Below are positions 1-5,694 of a stretch of DNA of 5,694 nucleotides, in pieces. A program made the position numbers and the translations under genes. The DNA lies in assembly GCF_937889215.1 (NCBI RefSeq), contig NZ_CALBEX010000561.1:1-5694 (forward strand), written 5' to 3'. Each line of letters starts with the position of its first letter. Positions within the stretch are counted from its first letter, which is position 1. This stretch comes from an uncultured Limnohabitans sp. GTDB lineage: Bacteria > Pseudomonadota > Gammaproteobacteria > Burkholderiales > Burkholderiaceae_C. A model generated the notes under the pieces. It did not search any database. It saw nothing but the letters and a program-made list of their open reading frames with translations, and had not been told where the DNA came from.

Positions 1-122
1 TTATCGTGATGGAGCGTGGCCACATCGTCGAGCAAGGCGCGCCCGCCGAGTTGCTGGCACGCGGTGGCGCTTATGCGCGACTGCACCATCGTGGTGAATG
101 GGCACCTGAGCTGAAGGCCTGA
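1..122 (+). CDS. ABC exporter ATP-binding subunit, C-terminal end only (partial)
   Basis: Only the last 39 codons are inside the window. They are read in the frame whose first full codon is at position 3 and end with TGA at 120-122. The peptide begins IVMERGHIVEQGAPAELL and continues through GGAYARLH to ELKA. This is the typical end of an ABC ATPase domain after the H-loop: a hydrophobic strand (IVM), then G-x-IVE-x-G, then a helix with ELL, then the G-x-Y-x-x-L motif seen in MsbA and other ABCB-type exporters where membrane and ATPase domains are fused. Such proteins flip lipids or expel drugs across the inner membrane. The substrate cannot be read from this fragment, so MsbA is only one option and no symbol is given. 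The gene converges with rng. Confidence 0.8.
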   Translation, partial: IVMERGHIVEQGAPAELLARGGAYARLHHRGEWAPELKA

Positions 123-132
123 GAGGCCTCAG
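111..132. terminator. Inverted repeat spanning two convergent stop codons; possible bidirectional terminator
   Basis: Bases 111-120 can pair with 124-132 around a three-base loop (GAG, 121-123). This gives a nine-base-pair stem with one bulged A at 114 or 115, built around two copies of AGGCCT. The stem contains the TGA of the + strand ABC gene (120-122) and the TGA of rng on the - strand (129-131). No T-run follows on either strand, so it is not a textbook intrinsic terminator. It may only slow polymerase or protect RNA 3' ends. Confidence 0.35.
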
Positions 133-1601
133 AGCAGCACGATGTCGTATTGCTCAGGCCCCAAACTGGCCTCGACTTGCAGTGAAATGGGTTTGGCAAT
201 GAAGTCCGATAAACCCGCCAAGTGCTGGCTTTCTTCGTCCAACAGCAAATCGATCACGGCCGAAGTGGCCACGATGCGGAACTCGCGTGGGTTGAACTGA
301 CGCGCTTCGCGCAGGATCTCGCGCAATATGTCGTAGACCACCGAGCGCGGCGTCTTGACAATGCCCTTACCCTGGCAACTCGGGCAAGGTTCGCACAGCA
401 TGTGGGCCAAAGATTCGCGGGTGCGCTTGCGTGTCATCTCCAGCAAGCCCAGCGACGAAAATCCCCCAGCCATGGTCTTGACGCGGTCGCGCGCGAGTTG
501 TTTGCGGAACTCGCCCAGCACCGCATCCTGGTGCTCGGCACGCGCCATGTCGATGAAGTCGGCAATGATGATGCCGCCCAAGTTGCGCAGGCGCAGTTGC
601 CGCGCAATGGCCTGGGCCGCCTCCAAGTTCGTCTTGAAAATCGTGTCCTCAAAATTACGCGCTCCGACATAACCACCTGTGTTCACGTCCACCGTGGTCA
701 AGGCCTCGGTTTGGTCAATGATCAGGTACCCCCCCGACTTGAGGTCCACCCGCCGGCCCAAGGCCTTGGCGATCTCCTCGTCAATGGCGTACAGGTCAAA
801 AATCGGGCGCTCACCTTTGTACAGCTGCAGGCGCTCGGCCGCTTTGGGCATGAACTCCAGACCAAAGTTCTGCAGCTTGGCAAACTGCTCTTGCGAGTCA
901 ATGCGAATGCTTTGTGTGGCCTCCCCCACCAGGTCGCGCAACACGCGTTGCAACAGCGTCAAGTCCTGATGCAGGATCGAGGTGGGCGGCAGCCGCAAGG
1001 AGGCTTCTTTGATGCGGGCCCAGGTCTTGCGCAGGTAGGCAATGTCTTCTTGCAATTCTTCGTCGCTCGAATCTTCGGCATTGGTGCGCAAAATAAAGCC
1101 GCCCCCGGCCGTGCCGACCAAGGCTTGCACCCTTTGGCGCAGCGCATCGCGCTGGTCTGAAGGGATTTTTTGCGACACGCCAATGTGGTCGTCTTGGGGC
1201 AAGAACACCAGATGCCGGCCGGCAATGCTGATTTGCGTAGACAGGCGTGCACCCTTGGTGCCCATGGGGTCCTTGATGACTTGCACCATGATGGCGCGGC
1301 CCTCGAACACCTGTTTTTCAATCGGCACCAGCGGCTGGCCCGTGCGGGCGGCTGCGGCCTCGCCTTCGGCGTGCTTTTGCCACACATCGGCCACATGCAA
1401 AAAGGCCGCCTTGTCCAAGCCAATGTCGATGAACGCCGATTGCATGCCGGGCAACACCCGAGAGACTTTGCCCAAATAAACATTGCCCACCAGACCGCGC
1501 TCGAGCGTGCGCTCGACGTGCAACTCTTGCACTGCGCCAAACTCCACCACCGCGACCCGGGTTTCCTGGGGAGACCAATTGACCAAAATATCTTGTTGCA
1601 T
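129..1601 (-). CDS. rng: Ribonuclease G (RNase E/G family endoribonuclease)
   Basis: RNase G is a single-strand-specific endonuclease that matures the 5' end of 16S rRNA and helps turn over some mRNAs in the cytoplasm. The protein has 490 residues; E. coli RNase G has 489. An S1 RNA-binding domain covers about residues 37-125 (GNVYLGKVSRVLPG at 39-52, then FIDIGLDKAAFLHV). The DNase I-like catalytic part contains TTVDVNTGG and IIADFIDMA, which supply the two metal-binding aspartates D305 and D348. The zinc-link motif CPSCQGKG supplies C406 and C409. The long C-terminal scaffold of RNase E is absent, which supports RNase G. I chose the ATG at 1599-1601 because MQQDILVNWSP matches the family N-terminus. 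The frame is open further upstream but runs across maf and looks like chance sequence; another ATG lies three codons earlier. No Shine-Dalgarno sequence is visible. It is the last gene of the block. Confidence 0.96.
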   Translation of the reverse strand: MQQDILVNWSPQETRVAVVEFGAVQELHVERTLERGLVGNVYLGKVSRVLPGMQSAFIDIGLDKAAFLHVADVWQKHAEGEAAAARTGQPLVPIEKQVFEGRAIMVQVIKDPMGTKGARLSTQISIAGRHLVFLPQDDHIGVSQKIPSDQRDALRQRVQALVGTAGGGFILRTNAEDSSDEELQEDIAYLRKTWARIKEASLRLPPTSILHQDLTLLQRVLRDLVGEATQSIRIDSQEQFAKLQNFGLEFMPKAAERLQLYKGERPIFDLYAIDEEIAKALGRRVDLKSGGYLIIDQTEALTTVDVNTGGYVGARNFEDTIFKTNLEAAQAIARQLRLRNLGGIIIADFIDMARAEHQDAVLGEFRKQLARDRVKTMAGGFSSLGLLEMTRKRTRESLAHMLCEPCPSCQGKGIVKTPRSVVYDILREILREARQFNPREFRIVATSAVIDLLLDEESQHLAGLSDFIAKPISLQVEASLGPEQYDIVLL

Positions 1602-1680
1602 GGAGGGCATCAGATGGGGGAAAGTGAAAAGCAAGCGAGAAACGGCCAATAGTCGTCGGCACTGGGTAGCAGAGGATTGC
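1602..1680. other. maf-rng intergenic leader
   Basis: This 79-base gap is the longest non-coding stretch in the block. Read in the direction of rng it is pyrimidine-rich near the end, with TTTTCACTTTCCCCC followed by CCCTCC directly before the ATG. It therefore lacks a purine-rich ribosome binding site. There is a weak TTGGCC / CACTTT pair with 17-base spacing, too poor to call a promoter. No strong hairpin with a T-run is visible. It may be a 5' leader or a processing site within a longer transcript. Confidence 0.4.
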
Positions 1681-2283
1681 TCAACAGCGCACGCCGCATG
1701 CGCGCAGCAAGGCTGCGGTCTCAAAGAGCGGCAGACCCATGATGCCTGAATAAGTGCCTTTGATCTGTTCAATATGGGCCGCTGCCCTGCCCTGCACCCC
1801 ATAAGCGCCAGCCTTGCCCATGGGCTCACCCGTAGCCACATAGGCTTTGATTTGCGCAGTCGTCATGGGGGCAAAGCGCACCCAAGATTCGGACACCGCG
1901 CAAACGCGCTGGCGGCCTTTTTGAATGGCCACTGCGGTCAAAACCCGGTGCGACTGTCCTGACAGCCGCTTGAGCATGCGCAAGGCATCGGCGGGGTCAG
2001 CCGGTTTGCCCAAGATGTCACGGCCCAGACAGACGGTGGTGTCGGCGCACAGCACCGGAGCGGCGGGCAAGCCCTGGCGTTTCAAGCGCTGCACGGCGGC
2101 ATCAAGTTTGAGGCCTGTGACCCGCGCCACATAACGCGCTGGCGCTTCTGCCCCGTGCACATCCTCTAAGGATTCGGCGTCTTCATCGGGACCGGCCAGC
2201 AGCAGCCGGTGGACCACACCGATTTGGTCCAGCAATTGGCTGCGCCGGGGGCTTTGAGAGGCGAGGTAAATGAAGTCGCTCAT
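1681..2283 (-). CDS. maf: Maf/YhdE-family nucleotide pyrophosphatase
   Basis: Maf proteins hydrolyse nucleoside triphosphates to the monophosphate plus pyrophosphate. The YhdE branch prefers dTTP, UTP and modified pyrimidine nucleotides and is thought to clean the nucleotide pool; a role in cell division or septum inhibition has also been reported. The protein has 200 residues against 197 in E. coli YhdE. Visible motifs are the phosphate-binding [11 protein letters not shown] at 8-18, CADTTV with the likely catalytic D81, [13 protein letters not shown] with K93, and [16 protein letters not shown] at 153-168, followed by [12 protein letters not shown]. The [10 protein letters not shown] segment is close to the YhdE version, so a YhdE-like specificity is inferred rather than the m7GTP-preferring YceF type. 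The ATG at 2281-2283 overlaps the rlmH stop codon. Having rng directly downstream is also the arrangement in E. coli (yhdE-rng). Confidence 0.94.
   Translation of the reverse strand: MSDFIYLASQSPRRSQLLDQIGVVHRLLLAGPDEDAESLEDVHGAEAPARYVARVTGLKLDAAVQRLKRQGLPAAPVLCADTTVCLGRDILGKPADPADALRMLKRLSGQSHRVLTAVAIQKGRQRVCAVSESWVRFAPMTTAQIKAYVATGEPMGKAGAYGVQGRAAAHIEQIKGTYSGIMGLPLFETAALLRACGVRC
2280..2283 (-). promoter_or_regulatory. ATGA stop/start overlap between rlmH and maf
   Basis: The TGA of rlmH (2282-2280 on the - strand) shares bases with the ATG of maf (2283-2281), forming ATGA. The bases before it encode the invariant HPYHRE end of RlmH and contain no Shine-Dalgarno sequence. Maf is therefore probably translated by ribosomes that have just finished RlmH. 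Confidence 0.8.
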
Positions 2284-2747
2284 TCGCGGTGGTAAGGGTG
2301 ATTGGCGTTGATGGACCAGGCGCGGTAGAGCTGCTCGATCAACAGCACCCGGGCCATGGCGTGGGGCAAGGTCAGGTCAGACAGGCGGATGCGTTCGTGT
2401 GCCGTTTGACGGAATTCGGGTTCCAGCCCATCAGGACCGCCAATCACCAAAGCCACATCGTCGCCGCCCAACTGCCAGTTGGTCAGGCGGGTGGCCAAGG
2501 CCTGAGTCGTCAAAGAGGTCCCGCGCTCGTCGAGCACCACGATGCGGGTGCCACGGGGAATGGCCGCTTCGATGCGCTGGCGCTCGGCCGCGTAAAGGTT
2601 GGGCAGCGTTTTGGAGCCACGAGGCTCTGTTTTCACCGCCTTGAGCTCGACCTTGAGCTCAGGCGGGAAGCGTTTGGCGTAATCGTCCCAAGCGGTCTGC
2701 GCCCAGTCTGGCACGCGCAGACCAACCGCCACGATCAGCAGCTTCAT
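2280..2747 (-). CDS. rlmH: 23S rRNA (pseudouridine-1915-N3)-methyltransferase RlmH
   Basis: RlmH (formerly YbeA) uses S-adenosylmethionine to methylate N3 of pseudouridine 1915 in helix 69 of 23S rRNA, acting on assembled 70S ribosomes. The protein has 155 residues, the same length as in E. coli. It is a small SPOUT-class, trefoil-knot enzyme that works as a dimer. The cofactor-binding knot is visible as VIGGPDGL at 101-108 and [20 protein letters not shown] at 123-142. The invariant C-terminus HPYHRE at 150-155, needed for catalysis in this family, is intact. The N-terminal MKLLIVAVG strand fixes the start at the ATG at 2745-2747, six bases after the rsfS stop. The pairing rsfS-rlmH is widely conserved in bacteria. 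No clear Shine-Dalgarno sequence precedes it, so coupling to rsfS is likely. Confidence 0.97.
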   Translation of the reverse strand: MKLLIVAVGLRVPDWAQTAWDDYAKRFPPELKVELKAVKTEPRGSKTLPNLYAAERQRIEAAIPRGTRIVVLDERGTSLTTQALATRLTNWQLGGDDVALVIGGPDGLEPEFRQTAHERIRLSDLTLPHAMARVLLIEQLYRAWSINANHPYHRE

Positions 2748-2753
2748 GCAAGG

Positions 2754-3533
2754 TCAATCGGCTTTGCGTCGGCTGGCCGCTTGCACCGGCTTGCGGGCCG
2801 GTGCTTTTTTGGCAGCAGGCTTGGCAGACTTGGCCGTAGGCTTGCCCACTGTTTTCAGGGTGGGTTTGCTGGTGGGACTGCTGGGTTTGCCCACGGACTT
2901 GACGGCGGTCTTGGCAGCCGTTTTGGACGCCGGCTTGGCCGCTGTTTTGACAACCGATTTGGCAGTGGTCTTGGACGCCGTTTTAGCCGCTGGTTTTGGT
3001 GATGATTTTGGTGCCGCTTTGGCGGCAGGCTTGCTGGTTTTGGCCGGGGCCTTCAGGGCGGGCTTGGTTTTGGCAGCAGGCTTGGCGCTGGAGGTTTTGC
3101 TGGCGGCTTTTTTGGCCACGGAATTCTTGATGTGGCCTTTGACCTCGGCCGTCGCCTCGGGCTTGGGTGCGCCAAACTTCAAACGCACCGGTGTTCCACC
3201 CCAGATTTCTTCCAGGTTGTAATAAGTGCGGATGGTGGGCTGCATGACGTGCACCACGGCTGGGCCGCAATCGACAATGATCCACTCGCCATTGTCTTCG
3301 CCCTCAATGCGGGGTTTGCCAAAGCCGGCGTTGCGTACTTTGTCACGCACGCTGGCGGCCAAGGCTTTGGTCTGGCGGTTAGAAGTACCCGAGGCAATGA
3401 TGACCCGCTCAAACAAGGAGGAAAGGTGCTCGGTGTCAAACACCTGGATCTCTTGGGCCTTGACGTCCTCGAGCGCGTCCACAATGGTTCGCTGGAGTTT
3501 TCGAATGTCTTTTTTGGCTGCGTTTTCGGTCAT
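2754..3533 (-). CDS. rsfS: Ribosomal silencing factor RsfS with a long Lys/Ala-rich C-terminal tail
   Basis: RsfS (formerly YbeB/RsfA) binds protein uL14 on the 50S subunit and blocks joining to 30S, lowering translation when nutrients run out. Residues 1 to about 122 form the normal domain: an N-terminal helix (LQRTIVDALEDVKAQEI), then IIASGTSNRQTKALA, then GEWIIVDCGPAVVHVMQP, and a final YYNLEEIWGGTPV. E. coli RsfS is only 105 residues. This protein has 259, because residues 132-259 form a low-complexity tail with 32 Lys and 3 Arg, much Ala, Thr, Ser and Pro, and a single acidic residue (the last). It resembles AlgP or histone H1-like tails and is probably disordered. I chose the ATG at 3531-3533, which shares one base with the nadD stop; a TTG directly before it would add one residue. 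The frame stays open through the tail, so it is not a frameshift artefact. Confidence 0.95.
   Translation of the reverse strand: MTENAAKKDIRKLQRTIVDALEDVKAQEIQVFDTEHLSSLFERVIIASGTSNRQTKALAASVRDKVRNAGFGKPRIEGEDNGEWIIVDCGPAVVHVMQPTIRTYYNLEEIWGGTPVRLKFGAPKPEATAEVKGHIKNSVAKKAASKTSSAKPAAKTKPALKAPAKTSKPAAKAAPKSSPKPAAKTASKTTAKSVVKTAAKPASKTAAKTAVKSVGKPSSPTSKPTLKTVGKPTAKSAKPAAKKAPARKPVQAASRRKAD
2886..3032 (-). repeat. Degenerate 12-base repeat encoding K-x-x-x tetrads in the RsfS tail
   Basis: Within the RsfS tail, lysines fall at residues 168, 172, 176 and so on to 216. That is 13 in a row at exact four-residue steps, mostly followed by T, S or P and then two small residues (for example KTASKTTAKSVVKTAA). 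On the + strand this appears as TTT or CTT recurring every 12 bases. The units vary at many positions, so this is not a perfect tandem array. Outside this block the spacing slips, with phases of three, four or seven residues. Confidence 0.85.
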
Positions 3534-3535
3534 CA
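3531..3535 (-). promoter_or_regulatory. TGATG stop/start overlap between nadD and rsfS
   Basis: The nadD TGA (3535-3533) and the rsfS ATG (3533-3531) share one base. Only a weak AGG lies upstream, in TACAGGCCCCATTG. The arrangement suggests re-initiation by terminating ribosomes, tying RsfS output to NadD translation. Confidence 0.75.
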
Positions 3536-4174
3536 ATGGGGCCTGTAAAGGTGGTGTTCGTGAATGTAGCGCTCAACAGCGGGGGGTACCAGACCGGTCA
3601 GGGCCTGCTCTGCGGCCGCCAGCACACGGATGTCCGTGGCACTGTGAGGCATCAGCGGCATGTCCAGAGACCGAATGCGCGCTTGCAGCGTGTCAGAAAT
3701 GGGTGGGGGTGAAGCGGGGGCGCGCAAGTCCTCGTTCCACGCCCGCACGGACAGATCACGGCTTGCGGCGCAGATTATAGCGATGCGCCCGATTTCACCG
3801 ATTTGGTGCCAAGATGACAGGGACCGCCGCTGGTCATCACCGAGCAACAAATACAGCTGCGCCTGCGGGTATTTGGCCGCCAATTCGCGCAGCGTGTCCA
3901 CCGTGTAGCTGGGGCCGGTGCGGCGCATTTCACGGTCGTCCACAACCACCTGCGGCAAATGCCCATAGGCCAGGCGGGTCATGGCGAGCCGGTGTGCGGC
4001 TGGGCTCAAGTCACGCGGTTTGTGCCAGGCCTGGCCAGTAGGCAAGACTTGCACCTGATCGAGTTGCAGCTGGGCCGTGGCGGCTTCGACCAAAGCCACA
4101 TGGGCCATGTGTGGGGGGTCAAATGCGCCTCCAAAAATACCCAAGCGCTGCACACAGGGCGTTGCGTTGGACAT
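3533..4174 (-). CDS. nadD: Nicotinate-mononucleotide adenylyltransferase NadD
   Basis: NadD joins nicotinate mononucleotide and ATP to give deamido-NAD plus pyrophosphate, the shared step of de novo and salvage NAD synthesis in the cytoplasm. The protein has 213 residues and a Rossmann-like nucleotidyltransferase fold. The signature GIFGGAFDPPHMAH at 12-25 carries the ATP-binding histidines. PSYTVDTL at 88-95 and LLGDDQ followed by SSWHQ (W122) form the substrate region, and SATDIR at 178-183 stands in for the usual SSTxIR motif near the C-terminus. I chose the ATG at 4172-4174, 14 bases after the hemF stop. An in-frame TTG at 4196-4198 would add eight residues (MGLSLASA) and overlap hemF. 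It has AAGGA directly before it, too close for a good ribosome binding site. nadD next to rsfS is a common bacterial arrangement. Confidence 0.95.
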   Translation of the reverse strand: MSNATPCVQRLGIFGGAFDPPHMAHVALVEAATAQLQLDQVQVLPTGQAWHKPRDLSPAAHRLAMTRLAYGHLPQVVVDDREMRRTGPSYTVDTLRELAAKYPQAQLYLLLGDDQRRSLSSWHQIGEIGRIAIICAASRDLSVRAWNEDLRAPASPPPISDTLQARIRSLDMPLMPHSATDIRVLAAAEQALTGLVPPAVERYIHEHHLYRPH

Positions 4175-4188
4175 GGCAGACGCCAGGC

Positions 4189-5109
4189 TCAAACCCAATC
4201 CTTGGGCACCAGAAAATGGCTGAGCAGTTGTGCCTCCGCAGAGCCGGGCGCGTCTTGCCTTTGGTAAGACCAGCGCACCTCGGGCGGCATAGACAGCAAG
4301 ATCGACTCGGTGCGCCCGCCCGATTGCAAGCCGAAATGCGTGCCCCGGTCCCAGACCAAGTTGAACTCGACATAGCGACCGCGGCGGTAGAGCTGAAAGT
4401 CGCGCTCGCGCTCACCATAGGCGGTGTCCTGACGGCGCAGCACGATCGGCATGTAGGCCGTCAGCAGCGCATCCCCCACGCTTTGCATCATGGCAAAGCT
4501 TTGGTCCATGCCCAATTCAGAAAAGTCGTCAAAGAAAATACCCCCCACACCGCGCTGCTCGTGGCGGTGCTTGTTGCAGAAATAGTCGTCACACCATGTC
4601 TTGAAGCGCGGGTGCAGCCCCTCACCAAATGGGGTCAGGGCATCCTTGCAAGTCTGGTGGAAATGCACCGCGTCTTCGTCAAAGCCGTAATAGGGTGTGA
4701 GGTCCATGCCGCCACCAAACCAGGCCACGGGCGCCCTGCCCTCGGGCTTGGCGGCGATCATGCGCACGTTCATGTGCACCGTAGGTACATACGGGTTGCG
4801 CGGGTGAAACACCAGGGACATGCCCATGGCTTCAAAAGCCGACCCCGACAGCTCGGGGCGGTGCTGCGTGGCCGAAGGTGGCAACTGCGGCCCTGTGACG
4901 TGCGAAAAGCCACAACCAGCTCGCTCAAAGACCGGCCCCCCCTCCAGAATCTGGGTGATGCCACGGCCTTGGAGTTTTTCTCCTGGTCCTTTTTCCCAGG
5001 CGTCGGACAGAAAAGGGGTGCCATCCAACTCGGTCAAAGCCCCGGTGATGCGGGACTGCAGGCTCAACAGATAGTTTTTAACCGCATCGATGTCAAAAGT
5101 TGTGCTCAT
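4189..5109 (-). CDS. hemF: Oxygen-dependent coproporphyrinogen-III oxidase HemF
   Basis: HemF converts coproporphyrinogen III to protoporphyrinogen IX by two oxidative decarboxylations with O2, the aerobic route of late heme synthesis. The protein has 306 residues against 299 in E. coli and acts as a dimer in the cytoplasm. Family motifs occur in order: [10 protein letters not shown] at 41-50, [12 protein letters not shown] at 105-116, [12 protein letters not shown] at 130-141, [11 protein letters not shown] at 186-196, and [20 protein letters not shown] at 246-265, followed by [12 protein letters not shown] chose the ATG at 5107-5109. The frame is open 49 codons further upstream, but that part overlaps the end of the acyltransferase gene and looks non-coding. 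No Shine-Dalgarno sequence precedes the ATG (CACCCTTATTCC). Its presence implies an organism that can make heme under oxic conditions; whether it also has anaerobic HemN cannot be seen here. Confidence 0.97.
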   Translation of the reverse strand: MSTTFDIDAVKNYLLSLQSRITGALTELDGTPFLSDAWEKGPGEKLQGRGITQILEGGPVFERAGCGFSHVTGPQLPPSATQHRPELSGSAFEAMGMSLVFHPRNPYVPTVHMNVRMIAAKPEGRAPVAWFGGGMDLTPYYGFDEDAVHFHQTCKDALTPFGEGLHPRFKTWCDDYFCNKHRHEQRGVGGIFFDDFSELGMDQSFAMMQSVGDALLTAYMPIVLRRQDTAYGERERDFQLYRRGRYVEFNLVWDRGTHFGLQSGGRTESILLSMPPEVRWSYQRQDAPGSAEAQLLSHFLVPKDWV

Positions 5110-5137
5110 GGAATAAGGGTGCTGACGGTGAAAGGGC

Positions 5138-5694
5138 TCAAGCATGGGGCGAGGTTGACCTCGCATCTTGAGGCGGTGTTGAGGATGCGGGCATGGCTGG
5201 GCTCCAAGGCGTGATCGGCGCCATCTGGTGGGCATGAAAGCCTTGAACACCTTCAAAAACCTGGGCCATGTGGGCGTAATCTTGCGCCACTTGCCCGGTC
5301 AGTTGATAAAAATCCACCACGCTGAAGCGCCGCCGCCCCCAGTCGAGCTTGACCAATGCCAAAGGCACGTCCGCGCCAACCGCCAATTGGTAAAAACCAC
5401 TGCGCCAGCCGGGGGTGTGGCTGCGTGTACCTTCCGGGGCCAAACCCAACCAAAGCAGCTGGTCTGCTTGTTTGTGCTGCTCAAAAACGTGCACCATTTG
5501 GCCCACCACACCACGGGAGGAGCTGCGGTTTATAGGAATGCCGCCTACCCAACGCATCCAGGTGCCCAACACTGGGATCTTGAACAAGGAATCCTTGCCC
5601 CAGAAGTGCGCCGGAATGCCCATCGCCCATTTGGCCAGCATGCCGATTGGGAAATCCCAATTGCTGGTGTGCGGGTACACAATGGCCACGCCCT
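5138..5694 (-). CDS. Lysophospholipid acyltransferase-like protein (PlsC superfamily), 5' end missing
   Basis: The reading frame runs off the right edge of the window, so the start is not seen; about 185 codons are present. PlsC-superfamily enzymes transfer an acyl chain to a lysolipid at the inner membrane. The catalytic HX4D motif is present as PHTSNWDFP close to the visible N-terminus. It is followed by FWGKDSLF, then [12 protein letters not shown] (acyl-acceptor block) and APEGTRS, the phosphate-binding EGTR motif. The segment before the histidine is YP rather than the usual N. This and the SNWDF core suggest a divergent subgroup rather than the main 1-acylglycerol-3-phosphate acyltransferase, so the substrate is uncertain. 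The last 25 or so residues are rich in Pro, Ser and Ala and look unstructured. The TGA at 5140-5138 lies 28 bases before hemF, consistent with one transcript. I recall purD upstream of such a gene in relatives, but that is outside the window. Confidence 0.88.
   Translation of the reverse strand, partial: GVAIVYPHTSNWDFPIGMLAKWAMGIPAHFWGKDSLFKIPVLGTWMRWVGGIPINRSSSRGVVGQMVHVFEQHKQADQLLWLGLAPEGTRSHTPGWRSGFYQLAVGADVPLALVKLDWGRRRFSVVDFYQLTGQVAQDYAHMAQVFEGVQGFHAHQMAPITPWSPAMPASSTPPQDARSTSPHA

Noticed and set aside
222..1160. 312-codon open frame on the + strand
   Set aside because: It lies entirely antisense to rng, whose protein has every family motif. The + strand product is rich in Gln, His, Arg, Leu and Ala with no recognisable domain, as expected for the complement of a GC-rich gene.
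1602..1841. N-terminal extension of 80 residues on RNase G
   Set aside because: It would cover the 3' end of maf in another frame, has no similarity to the RNase G N-terminus, and would make the protein 570 residues instead of the usual 489 or so.
2289..3002. 237-codon + strand frame ending in Gly/Arg/Phe-rich repeats
   Set aside because: It is antisense to rlmH and the RsfS tail. The repeat comes from the 12-base periodicity of rsfS read in another frame.
2754..3140. RsfS tail as a frameshift or misassembly joining an unrelated sequence
   Set aside because: The frame continues without a stop from the conserved domain, the tail composition is coherent, and the gene ends six bases before rlmH in the expected order.
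2746..3222. 158-codon + strand frame that looks like a hydrophobic, multi-pass membrane protein
   Set aside because: It is the complement of the Lys/Ala-rich RsfS tail: AAG/AAA and GCC codons read backwards give Leu, Phe, Gly and Ala. The apparent membrane segments are a by-product of the tail composition.
4111..5214. 367-codon open frame on the + strand
   Set aside because: It is antisense to hemF, the start of nadD and the end of the acyltransferase gene. It crosses several real gene boundaries and shows no domain. Its length reflects the codon bias of hemF.
5110..5256. N-terminal extension of 49 residues on HemF
   Set aside because: It overlaps the acyltransferase gene, is rich in Arg, Pro and His without family similarity, and the ATG at 5107-5109 gives a normal HemF length.
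1..5694. Defence system, mobile element or CRISPR array
   Set aside because: All genes are conserved housekeeping families in a conserved order. I saw no transposase, integrase, terminal inverted repeats, target duplications or direct-repeat arrays with spacers.

Overview
The window looks like a piece of a betaproteobacterial chromosome, most likely Burkholderiales and close to Comamonadaceae (Limnohabitans/Rhodoferax/Polaromonas-like). This rests on the protein sequences and on the gene order acyltransferase-hemF-nadD-rsfS-rlmH-maf-rng, which I recall from that group. No database search was possible. I see no mobile element, CRISPR array, rRNA or tRNA gene, or sign of recent transfer. Almost every base is coding.

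Layout from left to right. The last 39 codons of an ABC exporter ATPase end on the + strand at 122. It converges with a block of seven genes on the - strand, and the two stop codons lie six bases apart within an imperfect inverted repeat. Read in the direction of transcription (right to left), the block is: a lysophospholipid acyltransferase-like gene (5' end beyond the window), hemF (oxygen-dependent coproporphyrinogen oxidase), nadD (nicotinate-mononucleotide adenylyltransferase), rsfS (ribosomal silencing factor), rlmH (23S rRNA pseudouridine-1915 N3-methyltransferase), maf (nucleotide pyrophosphatase) and rng (RNase G). Gaps are 28, 14, -1, 6 and -4 bases, then 79 bases before rng, so one operon with translational coupling is likely. 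Any main promoter lies outside the window.

Functionally, the block mixes cofactor synthesis (heme, NAD) with late ribosome maturation and control. RsfS keeps the large subunit from joining the small one, RlmH modifies helix 69 of 23S rRNA on assembled ribosomes, and RNase G trims the 5' end of 16S rRNA. Maf removes non-canonical nucleotides. The acyltransferase probably acts on membrane lipids.

The most unusual element is RsfS. A normal domain of about 120 residues is followed by a tail of about 128 residues rich in Lys, Ala, Thr, Ser and Pro, resembling the histone H1-like tail of AlgP. Within it, 13 successive lysines fall exactly four residues apart, which appears in the DNA as a 12-base periodicity. 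I found no convincing previously undescribed multi-gene system; the rest is a conserved housekeeping region.
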